The notes: a model not told the origin generated them from the letters alone. A stretch of DNA of 64,000 nucleotides from an uncultured Bacteroides sp. (GCF_910578895.1 NZ_CAJTSC010000014.1:1-64000), one strand, 5' to 3'. Counted from the first letter of the stretch, positions 34,943 to 44,076 are shown. Made by a program: numbers and translations.

Positions 34943-34950
34943 TTTTTTTC
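34902..34950 (+). terminator. Rho-independent terminator after prfB
   Basis: A perfect 17-bp stem, CAGGAAGTTAACATCAT (34902-34918) / ATGATGTTAACTTCCTG (34926-34942), with a 7-base loop, followed by seven T and then C. This is the strongest intrinsic terminator in the window. Confidence 0.92.
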
Positions 34951-35025
34951 TTTTATAAATGCTTGCAAACTTCCCGAATTTCCTTTTACTTTGTTTATCG
35001 TTGAACTTTAAACTATAGAGACACC

Positions 35026-35154
35026 ATGGGAAAGAAGAGTAAAAAGAACGTAATGCACAGCCAAAAGGAAGAAGAACAGGCCAAGAAAGTGTTGCTGATT
35101 ATCGGAGTTGTCGCTCTAGTATTGGTGGTTGCCATGTTGGTTTGGTATTCCTAA
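35026..35154 (+). CDS. Small single-pass membrane protein (42 aa)
   Basis: A short gene of 42 codons: a Lys/Glu-rich N-terminus (MGKKSKKNVMHSQKEEEQAKK) and one transmembrane helix (about 22-40, VLLIIGVVALVLVVAMLVW), ending YS. The positive-inside rule puts the N-terminus in the cytoplasm. It starts just after a terminator and AT-rich promoter-like sequence, and it is followed 21 bases later by the CYTH gene on the same strand. The full frame, hydrophobic helix and position support a real gene, but no function is known. Confidence 0.65.
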   Translation: MGKKSKKNVMHSQKEEEQAKKVLLIIGVVALVLVVAMLVWYS

Positions 35155-35175
35155 GGATTAGATTAAAAGATAAAC

Positions 35176-35646
35176 ATGCCGCAAGAGATAGAACGGAAAT
35201 TCCTTGTATGTGGAGAGTATAAGCCGCAAGCGTATGCGCGGAACCGCATCATTCAGGGATATATCAGCAGTGCCCGCGGACGGACGGTACGGGTGCGCAT
35301 ACGTGACGGGCGAGGGTATCTCACCATCAAGGGGGCATCCGATGCGTCCGGCACCAGCCGTTACGAATGGGAGAAAGAGATTTCTTTGGCAGAAGCCCGT
35401 GACTTGATGAAGCTGTGCGAACCGGGCGTTATTGACAAGACCCGCTATCTGGTACGTAGCGGTAAACATGTTTTCGAGGTGGACGAGTTCTACGGGGAGA
35501 ACGAAGGGTTGGTGATTGCCGAGGTGGAACTTGCTTCGGCGGATGAACCTTTCGACAAACCCGCTTTTATCGGGCAGGAGGTGACGGGAGACATCCGTTA
35601 CTACAATTCGCAACTGATGAAGCACCCGTTCAAGGAGTGGAAGTAA
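35176..35646 (+). CDS. CYTH domain (triphosphate tunnel) phosphohydrolase
   Basis: A 156-aa single-domain CYTH protein. The defining EIERKFL motif (ExExK, residues 4-10) begins the tunnel; TVRVRIRDGRGYLTIKG, YEWEKEI and the later FEVDEF and AEVEL segments supply the alternating Arg/Lys/Glu lining. Bacterial members of this size hydrolyse tripolyphosphate, thiamine-PPP or related triphosphates; some act as class IV adenylate cyclases. The substrate is not readable. It stands in a short + strand row with the 42-aa membrane protein and the MgtC/DUF4010 protein. Confidence 0.88.
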   Translation: MPQEIERKFLVCGEYKPQAYARNRIIQGYISSARGRTVRVRIRDGRGYLTIKGASDASGTSRYEWEKEISLAEARDLMKLCEPGVIDKTRYLVRSGKHVFEVDEFYGENEGLVIAEVELASADEPFDKPAFIGQEVTGDIRYYNSQLMKHPFKEWK

Positions 35647-35678
35647 ACTAATTGCATCCCTTAATTGTTGGTTCGTAT

Positions 35679-36974
35679 ATGGAAAAACTGTACCAATACC
35701 TGCCGGAAGAGCTTGTCACCTTTCTCTTGGTGACAGTGTTCTCGTTGCTTATCGGCCTCTCCTTGCGGCGTATCAGCCTGAAGCGCGAGGGAGAGACTAC
35801 GCTCTTCGGCACGGACCGCACCTTTACCTTTATCGGCATTCTGGGATATCTTCTCTATATCCTCGACCCGGCAGAATACCGCCTTTTCATGGGCGGCGGG
35901 GCTGTCTTGGGGGTATTGCTTGCCCTGAACTACTACGTCAAGCAGGCACAGTTCCATGTCTTCGGGGTTACTACCATCGTCATTGCGCTCATCACCTATT
36001 GCATAGCGCCTATCGTTGCAACGCAACCCTCCTGGTTCTATGTAATGGTGATTGTCACCGTGTTGCTCTTTACAGAGCTGAAACACACGTTTACCGAATT
36101 GGCACAGCGGATGAAGAATGACGAAATGATTACGCTTGCCAAGTTCCTTGCCATCAGCGGCATCATACTTCCCATGTTGCCCGATGACAATCTGATACCG
36201 GATGTCAACCTTACACCTTATAGTATATGGCTTGCCACGGTCGTGGTTTCGGGCATCTCCTATCTCTCCTATCTGCTGAAAAGGTATGTGTTCCGTGAGT
36301 CCGGCATTCTGGTATCCGGCATCGTGGGCGGGTTATACAGCAGCACCGCCACCATTTCCGTGCTGGCACGCAAAAGCCGGAAGGCAGCCGCTCCGGAAGC
36401 CCCCGAATATGTGGCGGCGATGCTGTTGGCGGTCAGCATGATGTTCCTGCGGTTCCTTATTCTGATCGGGATATTCAGTGTAGAGGCTTTGGTTGCCATC
36501 TATCCCTATCTGCTGACGATGTCCGTTGTCGCCGCCGCAACGGCGTGGTTCCTGCATTCGCGGTGGAAACGCCCTGCCGTGTCGGAGACGGCGGACGACG
36601 GCGAGGACGGCAGCAACCCTTTGGAGTTCAAGGTGGCGCTTATCTTTGCCGTGCTGTTTGTGGTGTTCACCATAGCCACCCACTATACGTTGGTGTATGC
36701 CGGCAAGGGCGGACTGTCGCTGCTCTCCTTTATATCCGGGTTCAGCGACATCACTCCGTTCATACTGAACCTGCTGCAAGGCACGGGCAATGTCCCCGTT
36801 GTGTTGATAACAGCATGCAGCCTGCAGGCGATAGTAAGCAATATTGTCGTGAATATGTGCTACGCGCTGTTCTTCTCTGGCAAGAAAAGCCCGCTGCGCT
36901 TGTGGATATTGAGAGGTTTCGGCTGTGTCATTGCCGTCAACGTTTTCCTGTTGCTTTTCTTTTACCTGCTGTAA
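35679..36974 (+). CDS. MgtC/SapB-DUF4010 polytopic membrane protein
   Basis: A 431-aa membrane protein with about twelve hydrophobic segments. The N-terminal third (FLLVTVFSLLIGLSLRRISLKREGE, then TFTFIGILGYLLYIL) is MgtC/SapB-like; the remainder matches DUF4010 (GGLYSSTATISVLARKSRK, then FISGFSDITPFILNLLQG). MgtC proteins are linked to Mg2+ limitation and to inhibition of F-type ATPase, but the DUF4010 fusion's role is not known. The ATG at 35679 is preferred over a TTG at 35652. The gene follows the CYTH gene by 32 bases. Confidence 0.85.
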   Translation: MEKLYQYLPEELVTFLLVTVFSLLIGLSLRRISLKREGETTLFGTDRTFTFIGILGYLLYILDPAEYRLFMGGGAVLGVLLALNYYVKQAQFHVFGVTTIVIALITYCIAPIVATQPSWFYVMVIVTVLLFTELKHTFTELAQRMKNDEMITLAKFLAISGIILPMLPDDNLIPDVNLTPYSIWLATVVVSGISYLSYLLKRYVFRESGILVSGIVGGLYSSTATISVLARKSRKAAAPEAPEYVAAMLLAVSMMFLRFLILIGIFSVEALVAIYPYLLTMSVVAAATAWFLHSRWKRPAVSETADDGEDGSNPLEFKVALIFAVLFVVFTIATHYTLVYAGKGGLSLLSFISGFSDITPFILNLLQGTGNVPVVLITACSLQAIVSNIVVNMCYALFFSGKKSPLRLWILRGFGCVIAVNVFLLLFFYLL

Positions 36975-37032
36975 ATCAAGGTGCTTTTTGCTTTTTTAAC
37001 TTCCGCATTCCGATAAATGCCGGAGAATAGCC

Positions 37033-37040
37033 TACTTTTG
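37033..37040 (+). promoter_or_regulatory. Putative -7 element of the TonB receptor gene
   Basis: TACTTTTG is an exact TAnnTTTG match 80 bases ahead of the ATG at 37121. A -33 box at suitable spacing is not seen. Confidence 0.35.
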
Positions 37041-37120
37041 CCCCAATCCACTGTGATGTGTAGCTGGCATCTATTATACAAAGCAATAAACAAAGTATCT
37101 ATTTTAAACAGAAAAACACG

Positions 37121-39643
37121 ATGAGAAACAAATGGCTTGTGTTGCTGGCGGTATTGCTGATACCTGCCTGGGCAACTGCACAAAAGGCGACGAACCCTTC
37201 TTTCCAGATTAAGGGAAGCGTACTCGATTCCCTGACCAAAGAGGGAGAACCCTATGCCACAATCAAGATTGTAAGGAAAGAAGCGCCGGAGCGTGCGTTG
37301 AAGATGCTGGTGACGGACATGAAGGGAAAGTTCCAGGAGAAAGTGCCCGGTGGAAACGGCAACTTTGTCATGACAATTTCCTCGGTGGGACGGAACACCA
37401 TTGTGAAGAACTTCCTCGTGAAACCGGGAGAGAAACTGGTGGACTTCGGCACGATGTACATCACGGATGCTTCCAACGAATTGGGGCAGGTGGAGATTGT
37501 GGCTCAGAAACCGTTGGTGAAGGCGGATATCGACAAGATAGAATACAATGTGCAGGACGATCCCGATTCCAAATCGAATTCCGTTCTGGAGATGTTGCGC
37601 AAGGTGCCTCTCGTGACGGTGGACGGAGAAGACAACATCAAGGTGAACGGCAGCAGCAGCTTCAAGGTGTATGTCAACGGCAAGCCCAACAACATGATGA
37701 GCGATAACCCGACGGAAGTCTTGAAAAGCATGCCTGCCAACTCCATCAAGCATATCGAAGTCATTACCAACCCCGGTGCCAAGTACGATGCGGAAGGCGT
37801 CGGCGGAGTTCTGAACATTGTCACCGTGGGCGGAGGACTGGAAGGATATACTGCCACGTTCAGCGGCAATGTAAGCAACAGGGGTGCCGGTGGCGGCGTG
37901 TTCGGCACGGTGAAGAGCGGAAAATTGACCCTCAGCGCCCGTTACAACTACAACCACAACAGTGTGCCTCGCGGTTATTCCGGTGGCAGCCGGCGCACGG
38001 TGGGCGAGACGAACGACAGCTCCTCCGACCTGGACTATAGCGGCACAAACAAGCGGAAGGGGGCTTTCCAGTCCGGCAGCATGGAAGCCAGTTACGAGAT
38101 AGATACCTTGCGCCTGGTGAGCATGTCTTTCGGGCTTTGGGGCGGCAACAACCGGAATGACGGGACTACCGGCATGTCGGCTACCTTTCCCGGCACTGGC
38201 GACGCGTTGTACAGCTATGTCTCCAACAGTCACGGCAAAAGTTCCTGGTACTCCGTCAATGGCGGCATCGACTATCAGCGCCTGTTTCATGTAAAGAATC
38301 GCATGCTGACGTTCTCCTATAAGATAAATACCCGTCCGCAGACTTCCGACTCTTATTCCGCCTATGAGTACGATATGGACGATGTGGCTCCGGACTGGCA
38401 AGACTTTATGCGCCGCATGCTCGACCAGCATAACGACGGCTCGCAGAGCACTACGGAGCATACCTTCCAGGCAGATTATACTACGCCTATCGGCAAGATG
38501 CACACCGTTGAGGCGGGAGCCAAATATATCCTTCGCAACAATACTTCCGAGGACGACCGTTTCCTGCGCAGCGCGGGGCAGCATGCCGATTACGAGTTTG
38601 ACGAAGACCACAGCTCGCACTACAAGCACCTGAATGATATCCTGGCCGCCTATGCCGGCTATGCCTTGAAGGTGAAGAAAATATCCGGAAGGCTCGGCGT
38701 GCGCTACGAACACACCATACAGAACGTGAAGTATCTGTTGGGCAAAGGCGATAGTTTCAAAAAGGATTTCGACGACGTGGTCCCTTCTGCCAGTATCGGT
38801 TGGAAGCTGACGGACATGTCCAACCTGCGCTTCGGCTACAACATGCGCATTTTCCGTCCCGGCATCCGGCATCTGAACCCTTACCTCAACGACAGTGACC
38901 CCACCAGCATCACGCAGGGCAATCCCAACCTGGACAGCGAGAAGAGCCATGCCCTCAACCTGAGTTACAGCAATTTCACGCAGAAGTTCAACATCAACCT
39001 TTCGTTGCGCTATTCGTTCACCAACAACAGCATCGAGCGGGTCTCTTTCATGCTGCCCGACACGGAGATTGAGGGGCTGAAGGAAGCCACCGGCAAAGAG
39101 GTGCTCTACTCCACTTATCAGAACATCGGAAAGAACAAGACGGCAAGCCTTAGCGGCTATGTCAACTGGAACGCCACATCCCGCACGCGTATCTATGCCA
39201 ATCTGTACGGCAACTACGCGTATATGGAGGGTGCCAACGGGCTTAAGAATGACGGATGGAGCCTCAATGTGTATGGCGGGGCGCAACAGACCCTGCCCCG
39301 CGACTGGCGCATCAGCCTGAACCTGTACGGGCAGACTCCTTGGATTATGTTGCAGGGCAAGGGCAGCAACTACTTCGACTATGGTCTGAGTGTGCACAAG
39401 TCGTTTTTCAACAAGCGTCTGAGCCTTTCTGCCTTTGCTGGCAATTTCCTCAAGAAGTACAAGAGGGACGACAATACGCTCGAGGGCATCGGCTTCATGC
39501 AGGAGAGTTGGGGCAAGTATAGCGTCCGGCGTTTCGGCGTCAGCGTCAGCTACCGCATCGGCGAACTGAAGGCAAGCGTCAAGAAAGCCTCCCGCTCCAT
39601 CAGTAATGACGATGTGAAAGGTGGTAGTGAAGGAGGGGTTTAG
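37121..39643 (+). CDS. TonB-dependent outer-membrane receptor (beta-barrel family, non-SusC)
   Basis: An 840-aa outer-membrane protein: signal peptide 1-21 (ending AWATAQ), a carboxypeptidase-regulatory-like domain (about 27-115), a plug (about 120-230, with VKADIDKIEYNV, VNGKPNNMMSDNPTEVLKSMPANSI and YDAEGVGGVLNIVT), and a 22-strand barrel to the end. The absence of a SusD partner and its length place it with the OMP beta-barrel family 3 receptors, likely for a small ligand such as a siderophore, metal or peptide; its cargo cannot be read. It stands alone between two intergenic gaps. The complementary strand carries a 965-codon open frame that I regard as a shadow. Confidence 0.9.
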   Translation: MRNKWLVLLAVLLIPAWATAQKATNPSFQIKGSVLDSLTKEGEPYATIKIVRKEAPERALKMLVTDMKGKFQEKVPGGNGNFVMTISSVGRNTIVKNFLVKPGEKLVDFGTMYITDASNELGQVEIVAQKPLVKADIDKIEYNVQDDPDSKSNSVLEMLRKVPLVTVDGEDNIKVNGSSSFKVYVNGKPNNMMSDNPTEVLKSMPANSIKHIEVITNPGAKYDAEGVGGVLNIVTVGGGLEGYTATFSGNVSNRGAGGGVFGTVKSGKLTLSARYNYNHNSVPRGYSGGSRRTVGETNDSSSDLDYSGTNKRKGAFQSGSMEASYEIDTLRLVSMSFGLWGGNNRNDGTTGMSATFPGTGDALYSYVSNSHGKSSWYSVNGGIDYQRLFHVKNRMLTFSYKINTRPQTSDSYSAYEYDMDDVAPDWQDFMRRMLDQHNDGSQSTTEHTFQADYTTPIGKMHTVEAGAKYILRNNTSEDDRFLRSAGQHADYEFDEDHSSHYKHLNDILAAYAGYALKVKKISGRLGVRYEHTIQNVKYLLGKGDSFKKDFDDVVPSASIGWKLTDMSNLRFGYNMRIFRPGIRHLNPYLNDSDPTSITQGNPNLDSEKSHALNLSYSNFTQKFNINLSLRYSFTNNSIERVSFMLPDTEIEGLKEATGKEVLYSTYQNIGKNKTASLSGYVNWNATSRTRIYANLYGNYAYMEGANGLKNDGWSLNVYGGAQQTLPRDWRISLNLYGQTPWIMLQGKGSNYFDYGLSVHKSFFNKRLSLSAFAGNFLKKYKRDDNTLEGIGFMQESWGKYSVRRFGVSVSYRIGELKASVKKASRSISNDDVKGGSEGGV

Positions 39644-40094
39644 TACTGTTTTTTCATTTAGAAGGCTTTGGTAATTTTTCAGATGTGGATGGTATAGATG
39701 TCCGGTGAATGCGACCTGTATATTGCGGGTTTTGAGAAACTGCAGATTCGATTCTGTCCTGTAACCGGTGAAGTGCACTTTGTGTCGACCGTAGTAAAGG
39801 TATGGTGTATGGAATATCTTTGTTGAATATCGTGCATCCGTCCTTGCTCTAGTCCGCAAAAGGAGTTGAGGGGTACATCGGTTGGTCTGGCGAAGGAGAA
39901 ATATAGTGCAATCATGTTAAAATTTGTCACGATGTAGCTTTGACTTTAATAGCTGTCCGGATATTATTTTAAGACGATGAAAAATCTGCAAAATTATATC
40001 TTTCAGACGCGGAAGTCTTGGAATCCGTGTCTGAAAGATAGTGCATAAGCTGTTTGGGTTTTGCTTCCATTTATAAGTGAGATACGGCATGGAC
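39644..40094. other. Non-coding gap between the TonB receptor and the PUL
   Basis: 451 bases with no supported gene. It holds one dispersed palindrome (39997-40040) and otherwise no clear structure. An 83-codon minus-strand frame at 39679-39930 has no signal, motif or conserved look and is not called. Confidence 0.55.
39997..40040. repeat. Dispersed inverted repeat ATCTTTCAGAC... (copy 2)
   Basis: TATCTTTCAGACGCGGA (39997-40013) pairs with TCCGTGTCTGAAAGATA (40024-40040), one mismatch in 17, with a 10-base loop. It shares the core ATCTTT[TC]AGACGCGGA with the palindrome at 30526-30602, so the two belong to one dispersed family. It lies between the convergent ends of the TonB gene and the CE6 gene. 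Confidence 0.65.
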
Positions 40095-40892
40095 TTACAT
40101 GGCCACCTGTTTCAACACCTCTCGTGCATATCGTTTCCCTATCAGCAACTGCCCTTGTGTGCCGAAGTGCGGGTCAAATTCATTCTTGTACATATCCGCT
40201 CCTTTGGAAGACACACAGGCGGAATGGGGGATTGACCGTGCCATCTCCTTAAGCATCTTGTTGAACTCTTTTGTTCCCTGTTCTCTTTTGGTCCATTCTC
40301 CCCATTGCGAGATTTCACCGAAGATGAACGGCAAGTCGGGCATGCCTAGGTCTTCCCTGAACGATTGGACGAGACTGATTAGTCTTGTTCGATAACTTTC
40401 CGGAAATTTGGAGTCGGCTTCCCCTTGATGCCAAAGGATGGCTCTTAGCCGCCCACCCTGTTGCATGGCGGTACGTATGCGTTTTAGTGCTTCCTCGTAA
40501 TATCCTTCCGGACTGCCTTTTAACCAAGCTTTGATGGAACTTTCTCCACGGGCGTTGACTACCAATCCTATCCGGTGGCTTGTTTTTCGTGCCATCTCTT
40601 TCGCAAAAGAGTAGGAGGGTCCCAAACGTTGCATGGACAATGTCTTGCGGATAGTTGAATAGCGGTTTAACGGATTTACGGCAGGCTCGAAGTAACCGCT
40701 GTCATTCAATAAATAGACATTCTGGAGGGTGTCCATCAGTTCGGGGGACAAAGATGCGCGTCCTGCCATGTTCGACTGTCCGATACATAAAAACAAGTCC
40801 ATGGAGGACGATGGTTCCTTTTCTGTCTTTTGGGCATTCATGTCCCAGGTATGGAGAAGGAGGAAAAATGTAATAAAGAAAAATCTGTTCAT
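40095..40892 (-). CDS. CE6-type acetyl(xylan) esterase, SGNH fold
   Basis: A 265-aa secreted esterase (signal about 1-20, NAQ cleavage). The nucleophile Ser40 is in LCIGQSNMAGR, and the C-terminal His in NEFDPHFGTQGQ; GESSIKAWL and WHQGEADS supply the oxyanion residues. This is the SASA/CE6 pattern. It removes O-acetyl groups from glycan side chains so that the PUL glycosidases can act. It is the last gene of the PUL on the minus strand, 119 bases after the regulator gene. Confidence 0.85.
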   Translation of the reverse strand: MNRFFFITFFLLLHTWDMNAQKTEKEPSSSMDLFLCIGQSNMAGRASLSPELMDTLQNVYLLNDSGYFEPAVNPLNRYSTIRKTLSMQRLGPSYSFAKEMARKTSHRIGLVVNARGESSIKAWLKGSPEGYYEEALKRIRTAMQQGGRLRAILWHQGEADSKFPESYRTRLISLVQSFREDLGMPDLPFIFGEISQWGEWTKREQGTKEFNKMLKEMARSIPHSACVSSKGADMYKNEFDPHFGTQGQLLIGKRYAREVLKQVAM

Positions 40893-41011
40893 AATCTAAA
40901 GGTATTTGTTTTTATAGTTCTTATTTAAAAAAAACAAGTTCACTGCTTATACATTTATTCATATTGATCCTGTTCGGATAAAAGTAAAACTTTAACATCA
41001 AAAAATCAACT

Positions 41012-41824
41012 TTATTGTTTTTGTTTTATTTTGACATAGTTGGAAGGTAAACAGCCATAATGTTTTTTGAAACAGGCAGAGAAAAAAGAGAGAGTGCTGA
41101 ATCCGGTCATATTACTGATTTCTGTTATAGAGTTTTCTTTTTTCAACAAAAGATTGCATGCCCTGTTAAGGCGAATCTTACGAATAAAATATATACAGGT
41201 CTCCCCTTCCAAAGACTTTATTTTGCGATACAGATTAGAACGGCTCATACACATTTCACGGGCAAATGCTTCTATTGAGAATTCCGTGTCATCCAAATGA
41301 TTTTCCACTATCTTTTTAGCTCTTTTCAACAATGCTTCATCCGTAGGGTTAAGTGGGCTTTTTTCTTGCTTTGTGTATAATGATTTGCAACTGTGCTGGA
41401 TAATTTGATTATGGGTAAGAAGGATATTCCGTATCTTTGTCTTAACCAAGACTGTTGTAAAGGGATTGGAGATATAATCATCCGCTCCTGCCTGCAAGCC
41501 TTTCAGTTGCTCTTTGAGGTCTGCGTTCGTAGAAAAGATTATAACGGGAATGTGACAGGTGCGTACATTTTGCTTGATCTGTTTGCATAGTTGCAGACCA
41601 GTCATCGCAGGTATCATGACATCCGTTAATATTAAATTGATTTCTCGCTCTTTTACAATTTCCAAAGCTTTCCTGTCATCTTTTGCCTGCCATATATTAT
41701 ATGTCGTTTCCAATTCATTGCCAAGACGATACAATGCTTCACAATTATTTTCCACAATCAGGATGCTCTCTTTCTCGGATTTTGTGTCTCTTTCAATATA
41801 GTTCTTCATACAAAAGTTTTTCAT
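41012..41824 (-). CDS. Orphan receiver-AraC regulator with degenerate receiver
   Basis: A 270-aa protein that equals the C-terminal third of an HTCS: a receiver domain (about 20-135) and an AraC-type double helix-turn-helix (about 165-270: SIEAFAREMCMSRSNLYRKI, then ITEISNMTGFSTLSFFSACFKKHYGC). There is no kinase or sensor. The phosphoacceptor Asp68 (LTDVMIP) is present, but the acidic pair is E25-N26 and the invariant Lys before Pro-Phe is Asn120 (ISNPF in place of xKPF), so ordinary phosphorylation chemistry is doubtful. It starts 11 bases after the GH3 stop, so it is in the PUL transcript. Confidence 0.85.
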   Translation of the reverse strand: MKNFCMKNYIERDTKSEKESILIVENNCEALYRLGNELETTYNIWQAKDDRKALEIVKEREINLILTDVMIPAMTGLQLCKQIKQNVRTCHIPVIIFSTNADLKEQLKGLQAGADDYISNPFTTVLVKTKIRNILLTHNQIIQHSCKSLYTKQEKSPLNPTDEALLKRAKKIVENHLDDTEFSIEAFAREMCMSRSNLYRKIKSLEGETCIYFIRKIRLNRACNLLLKKENSITEISNMTGFSTLSFFSACFKKHYGCLPSNYVKIKQKQ

Positions 41825-41835
41825 CTGTTTATCTC

Positions 41836-44076
41836 TTACAATACGGTAAGGACAGCCTTTTTTAAATCAACCGAATTGGCCCCTACCATTATGACGAACT
41901 GTCCCGGCTCTACTCTCCATGCGCCATTGTTCCAATATTCGAGTTGTTGACGACCGACGGGAATCGTGATTTGCCGGCTCTCTCCGGGATTCAGTCCCAC
42001 TTTGACGAAATTGCGTAACTCGAGTTTGGGCCTGACACGACCTGCCACTAAGTCGTTTATATAAAGCTGAACCGTTTCTTCGCCATAACAAGAGCCTGTA
42101 TTGGTTACTGTGACTTTTACCGATGTCTCTTCATTGGTACTGATTCTGTCACGGGTCAATACTGGAGCGCTTATATCGAATGTTGTATAACTCAGCCCAT
42201 ATCCGAAAGGATACAGAGGAGACGGATTGGATTTGTAGATGTTGCGAGGACGCCCCGTCTCCAGTTTATTATAAAAAAGAGGAACCTGCCCCACATTCCG
42301 GGGGAACGTAATTGGAAGTTTGCCACTTGGATTTATTTTTCCAAATAAGATGTCGGCCAAGGCATGTCCGGTTTCCTGCCCAAGATACCAGCCTTCCAGA
42401 ATAGCATCAGCATTCTTTGCAGTGTACTCGATGGAAGCCGGACGACCGCCTAACAGTATTACGACATACGGCTTACCAGTGGCCTTAATGGTCCTTTCCA
42501 GCTCCTGCTGGTTGGCGGGAAGGTCCAGATTGTCCACATCCTGGTTCTCACGGCAAGTCTCTTCCGAACCTCCGATGGCAAGAATCACCAAGTCTGATGT
42601 TTGGGCAAGGGCAACAGCTGCTGCTATTTTATCGGTATTACCGTTGAAATCGCAACCTTCGGAAAAAGAGACTTGTGCCGACTGTCCGACATATTGCCTG
42701 ATTCCTTCATAAATGCTGATGAAGCGCTTTTGCTTGCGCGGAGAGTATCCGCCAATTCTCACTGCATTTGCATTGGGACCGATGACGGCTATTTTCTTAT
42801 GCTCACCTAACCTCAGCGGAAGTATATTGTGGCTGTTCTTCAACAAGACTACAGACTGGTGGGCGACTTTCAAGGCAAACTTGTCATGTTCAGGATTTAG
42901 GACCACATCGCGCCAGTTTTTCTTATGGTTTCCTATATAGTTGGCTTTTTCAAACATTTCCGCGTCACTTTGCGATACTTCTTTAGACGCTGTGTTTTTG
43001 GGATTTTTGATTACATCAAAACGTTCGTCCTCTTTGACGTGTCCTTTACTGCCGCCGTTGAACAGTCCTAATTCAAATTTGGCACGGAGAACGTGCTTTA
43101 CCGCATCGTCCACCAATTCGACAGGAACAATTCCGGCTTTTACCGCTTCAACGAGATTATCTCCGTACATCCTGTTGGAGTTCCATTTTTGGAACATGGC
43201 CAATTCTTGATGGACGCCCGCTTCAAGACCCATTTTCGCCACTTCGGCAGGCGTGTCCGCATAATTGAATGTTGTACGTATGGCACGCAGGTCTCCGTTG
43301 TCAGAGACTACCAGACCGTCCCAACCGTATTGTTTGCGCAATACATCAATCAGGATTTCTTTGTTGGCATGGCAGGGAATGCCGTTGAGCAGATGATGCG
43401 CCGGCATTATGGAACCCACGCGGGCTTCTTCGATGGCAAGCCGGAATGGATAGAGATGGATGTTGTGTAGGGTATAGTCCGACACATCATGTGCCGCCCC
43501 GTTGTCACCTGCCATCGGTTCGCCGTCAGCAACGAAATGCTTGGCGGTGGCGATGATATGTTCCGGGTCGAAACGTTGTTTCCCTATTCCTTGCAGTCCC
43601 CGGATATAGGCCGCTCCTATTTTGCCGACTAAATACGGATCTTCGCCATAACTTTCTTCGGTACGTCCCCAGCGGATGTCCCGCACCACTCCCAACATGG
43701 GAGTATAGCACTGATGGATGCCAAAGGCACGTGACTCTTTCGCTACGATATGCCCCATGCGTTCTATAAGTTCCGGATTCCATGTGCTTGCCATGGCGAT
43801 GGCTTGAGGGAAGATGGTCGCACTGTCTTTCAGGACACCATGCAGGCACTCACCGGCAGTCATGTGCCTGATGCCCATCCGTGTGTTCGCATTCGGGAAT
43901 TGGGTGGCGAGCTGGTGGGCTTTCTCTTCAAGGGTCATTTTAGCGATAATCTGATTGATTATCTTGTCGTTTTCCTTGCTAAAAATATCAGATTGAAACT
44001 TCTGGGGAAATGCATGAATTGCGGTAATGCTGGTTAAGCCGACTATGGCAAGTAGCCAAAATAGAAATTGTCTCAT
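41836..44076 (-). CDS. Glycoside hydrolase family 3 (beta-glucosidase/xylosidase type)
   Basis: A 746-aa periplasmic enzyme: signal peptide 1-22, the TIM barrel with GECLHG, WGRTEESYGEDPYL, AKHFVADGE and the nucleophile Asp259 (VVSDNGDL), the alpha/beta sandwich (VIGPNANAVRIGGYSP), and a fibronectin-III-like C-terminal domain (about 630-746, SVKVTVTNTGSCYGEETVQLYI). Retaining beta-glucosidase, beta-xylosidase and alpha-arabinosidase activities occur in this branch. Asn260 replaces the common Trp after the nucleophile. It lies between GH43 and the orphan regulator. Confidence 0.92.
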   Translation of the reverse strand: MRQFLFWLLAIVGLTSITAIHAFPQKFQSDIFSKENDKIINQIIAKMTLEEKAHQLATQFPNANTRMGIRHMTAGECLHGVLKDSATIFPQAIAMASTWNPELIERMGHIVAKESRAFGIHQCYTPMLGVVRDIRWGRTEESYGEDPYLVGKIGAAYIRGLQGIGKQRFDPEHIIATAKHFVADGEPMAGDNGAAHDVSDYTLHNIHLYPFRLAIEEARVGSIMPAHHLLNGIPCHANKEILIDVLRKQYGWDGLVVSDNGDLRAIRTTFNYADTPAEVAKMGLEAGVHQELAMFQKWNSNRMYGDNLVEAVKAGIVPVELVDDAVKHVLRAKFELGLFNGGSKGHVKEDERFDVIKNPKNTASKEVSQSDAEMFEKANYIGNHKKNWRDVVLNPEHDKFALKVAHQSVVLLKNSHNILPLRLGEHKKIAVIGPNANAVRIGGYSPRKQKRFISIYEGIRQYVGQSAQVSFSEGCDFNGNTDKIAAAVALAQTSDLVILAIGGSEETCRENQDVDNLDLPANQQELERTIKATGKPYVVILLGGRPASIEYTAKNADAILEGWYLGQETGHALADILFGKINPSGKLPITFPRNVGQVPLFYNKLETGRPRNIYKSNPSPLYPFGYGLSYTTFDISAPVLTRDRISTNEETSVKVTVTNTGSCYGEETVQLYINDLVAGRVRPKLELRNFVKVGLNPGESRQITIPVGRQQLEYWNNGAWRVEPGQFVIMVGANSVDLKKAVLTVL

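Noticed and set aside
36962..39859. Very long (965-codon) open frame on the minus strand over the TonB receptor gene
   Set aside because: It lies opposite a clear 840-aa receptor with signal peptide and plug motifs, has no domain logic, and runs past both ends of the receptor; it is a by-product of codon use.
39679..39930. 83-aa minus-strand frame in the gap before the PUL
   Set aside because: No export signal, motif or promoter; base pattern like the surrounding non-coding sequence.
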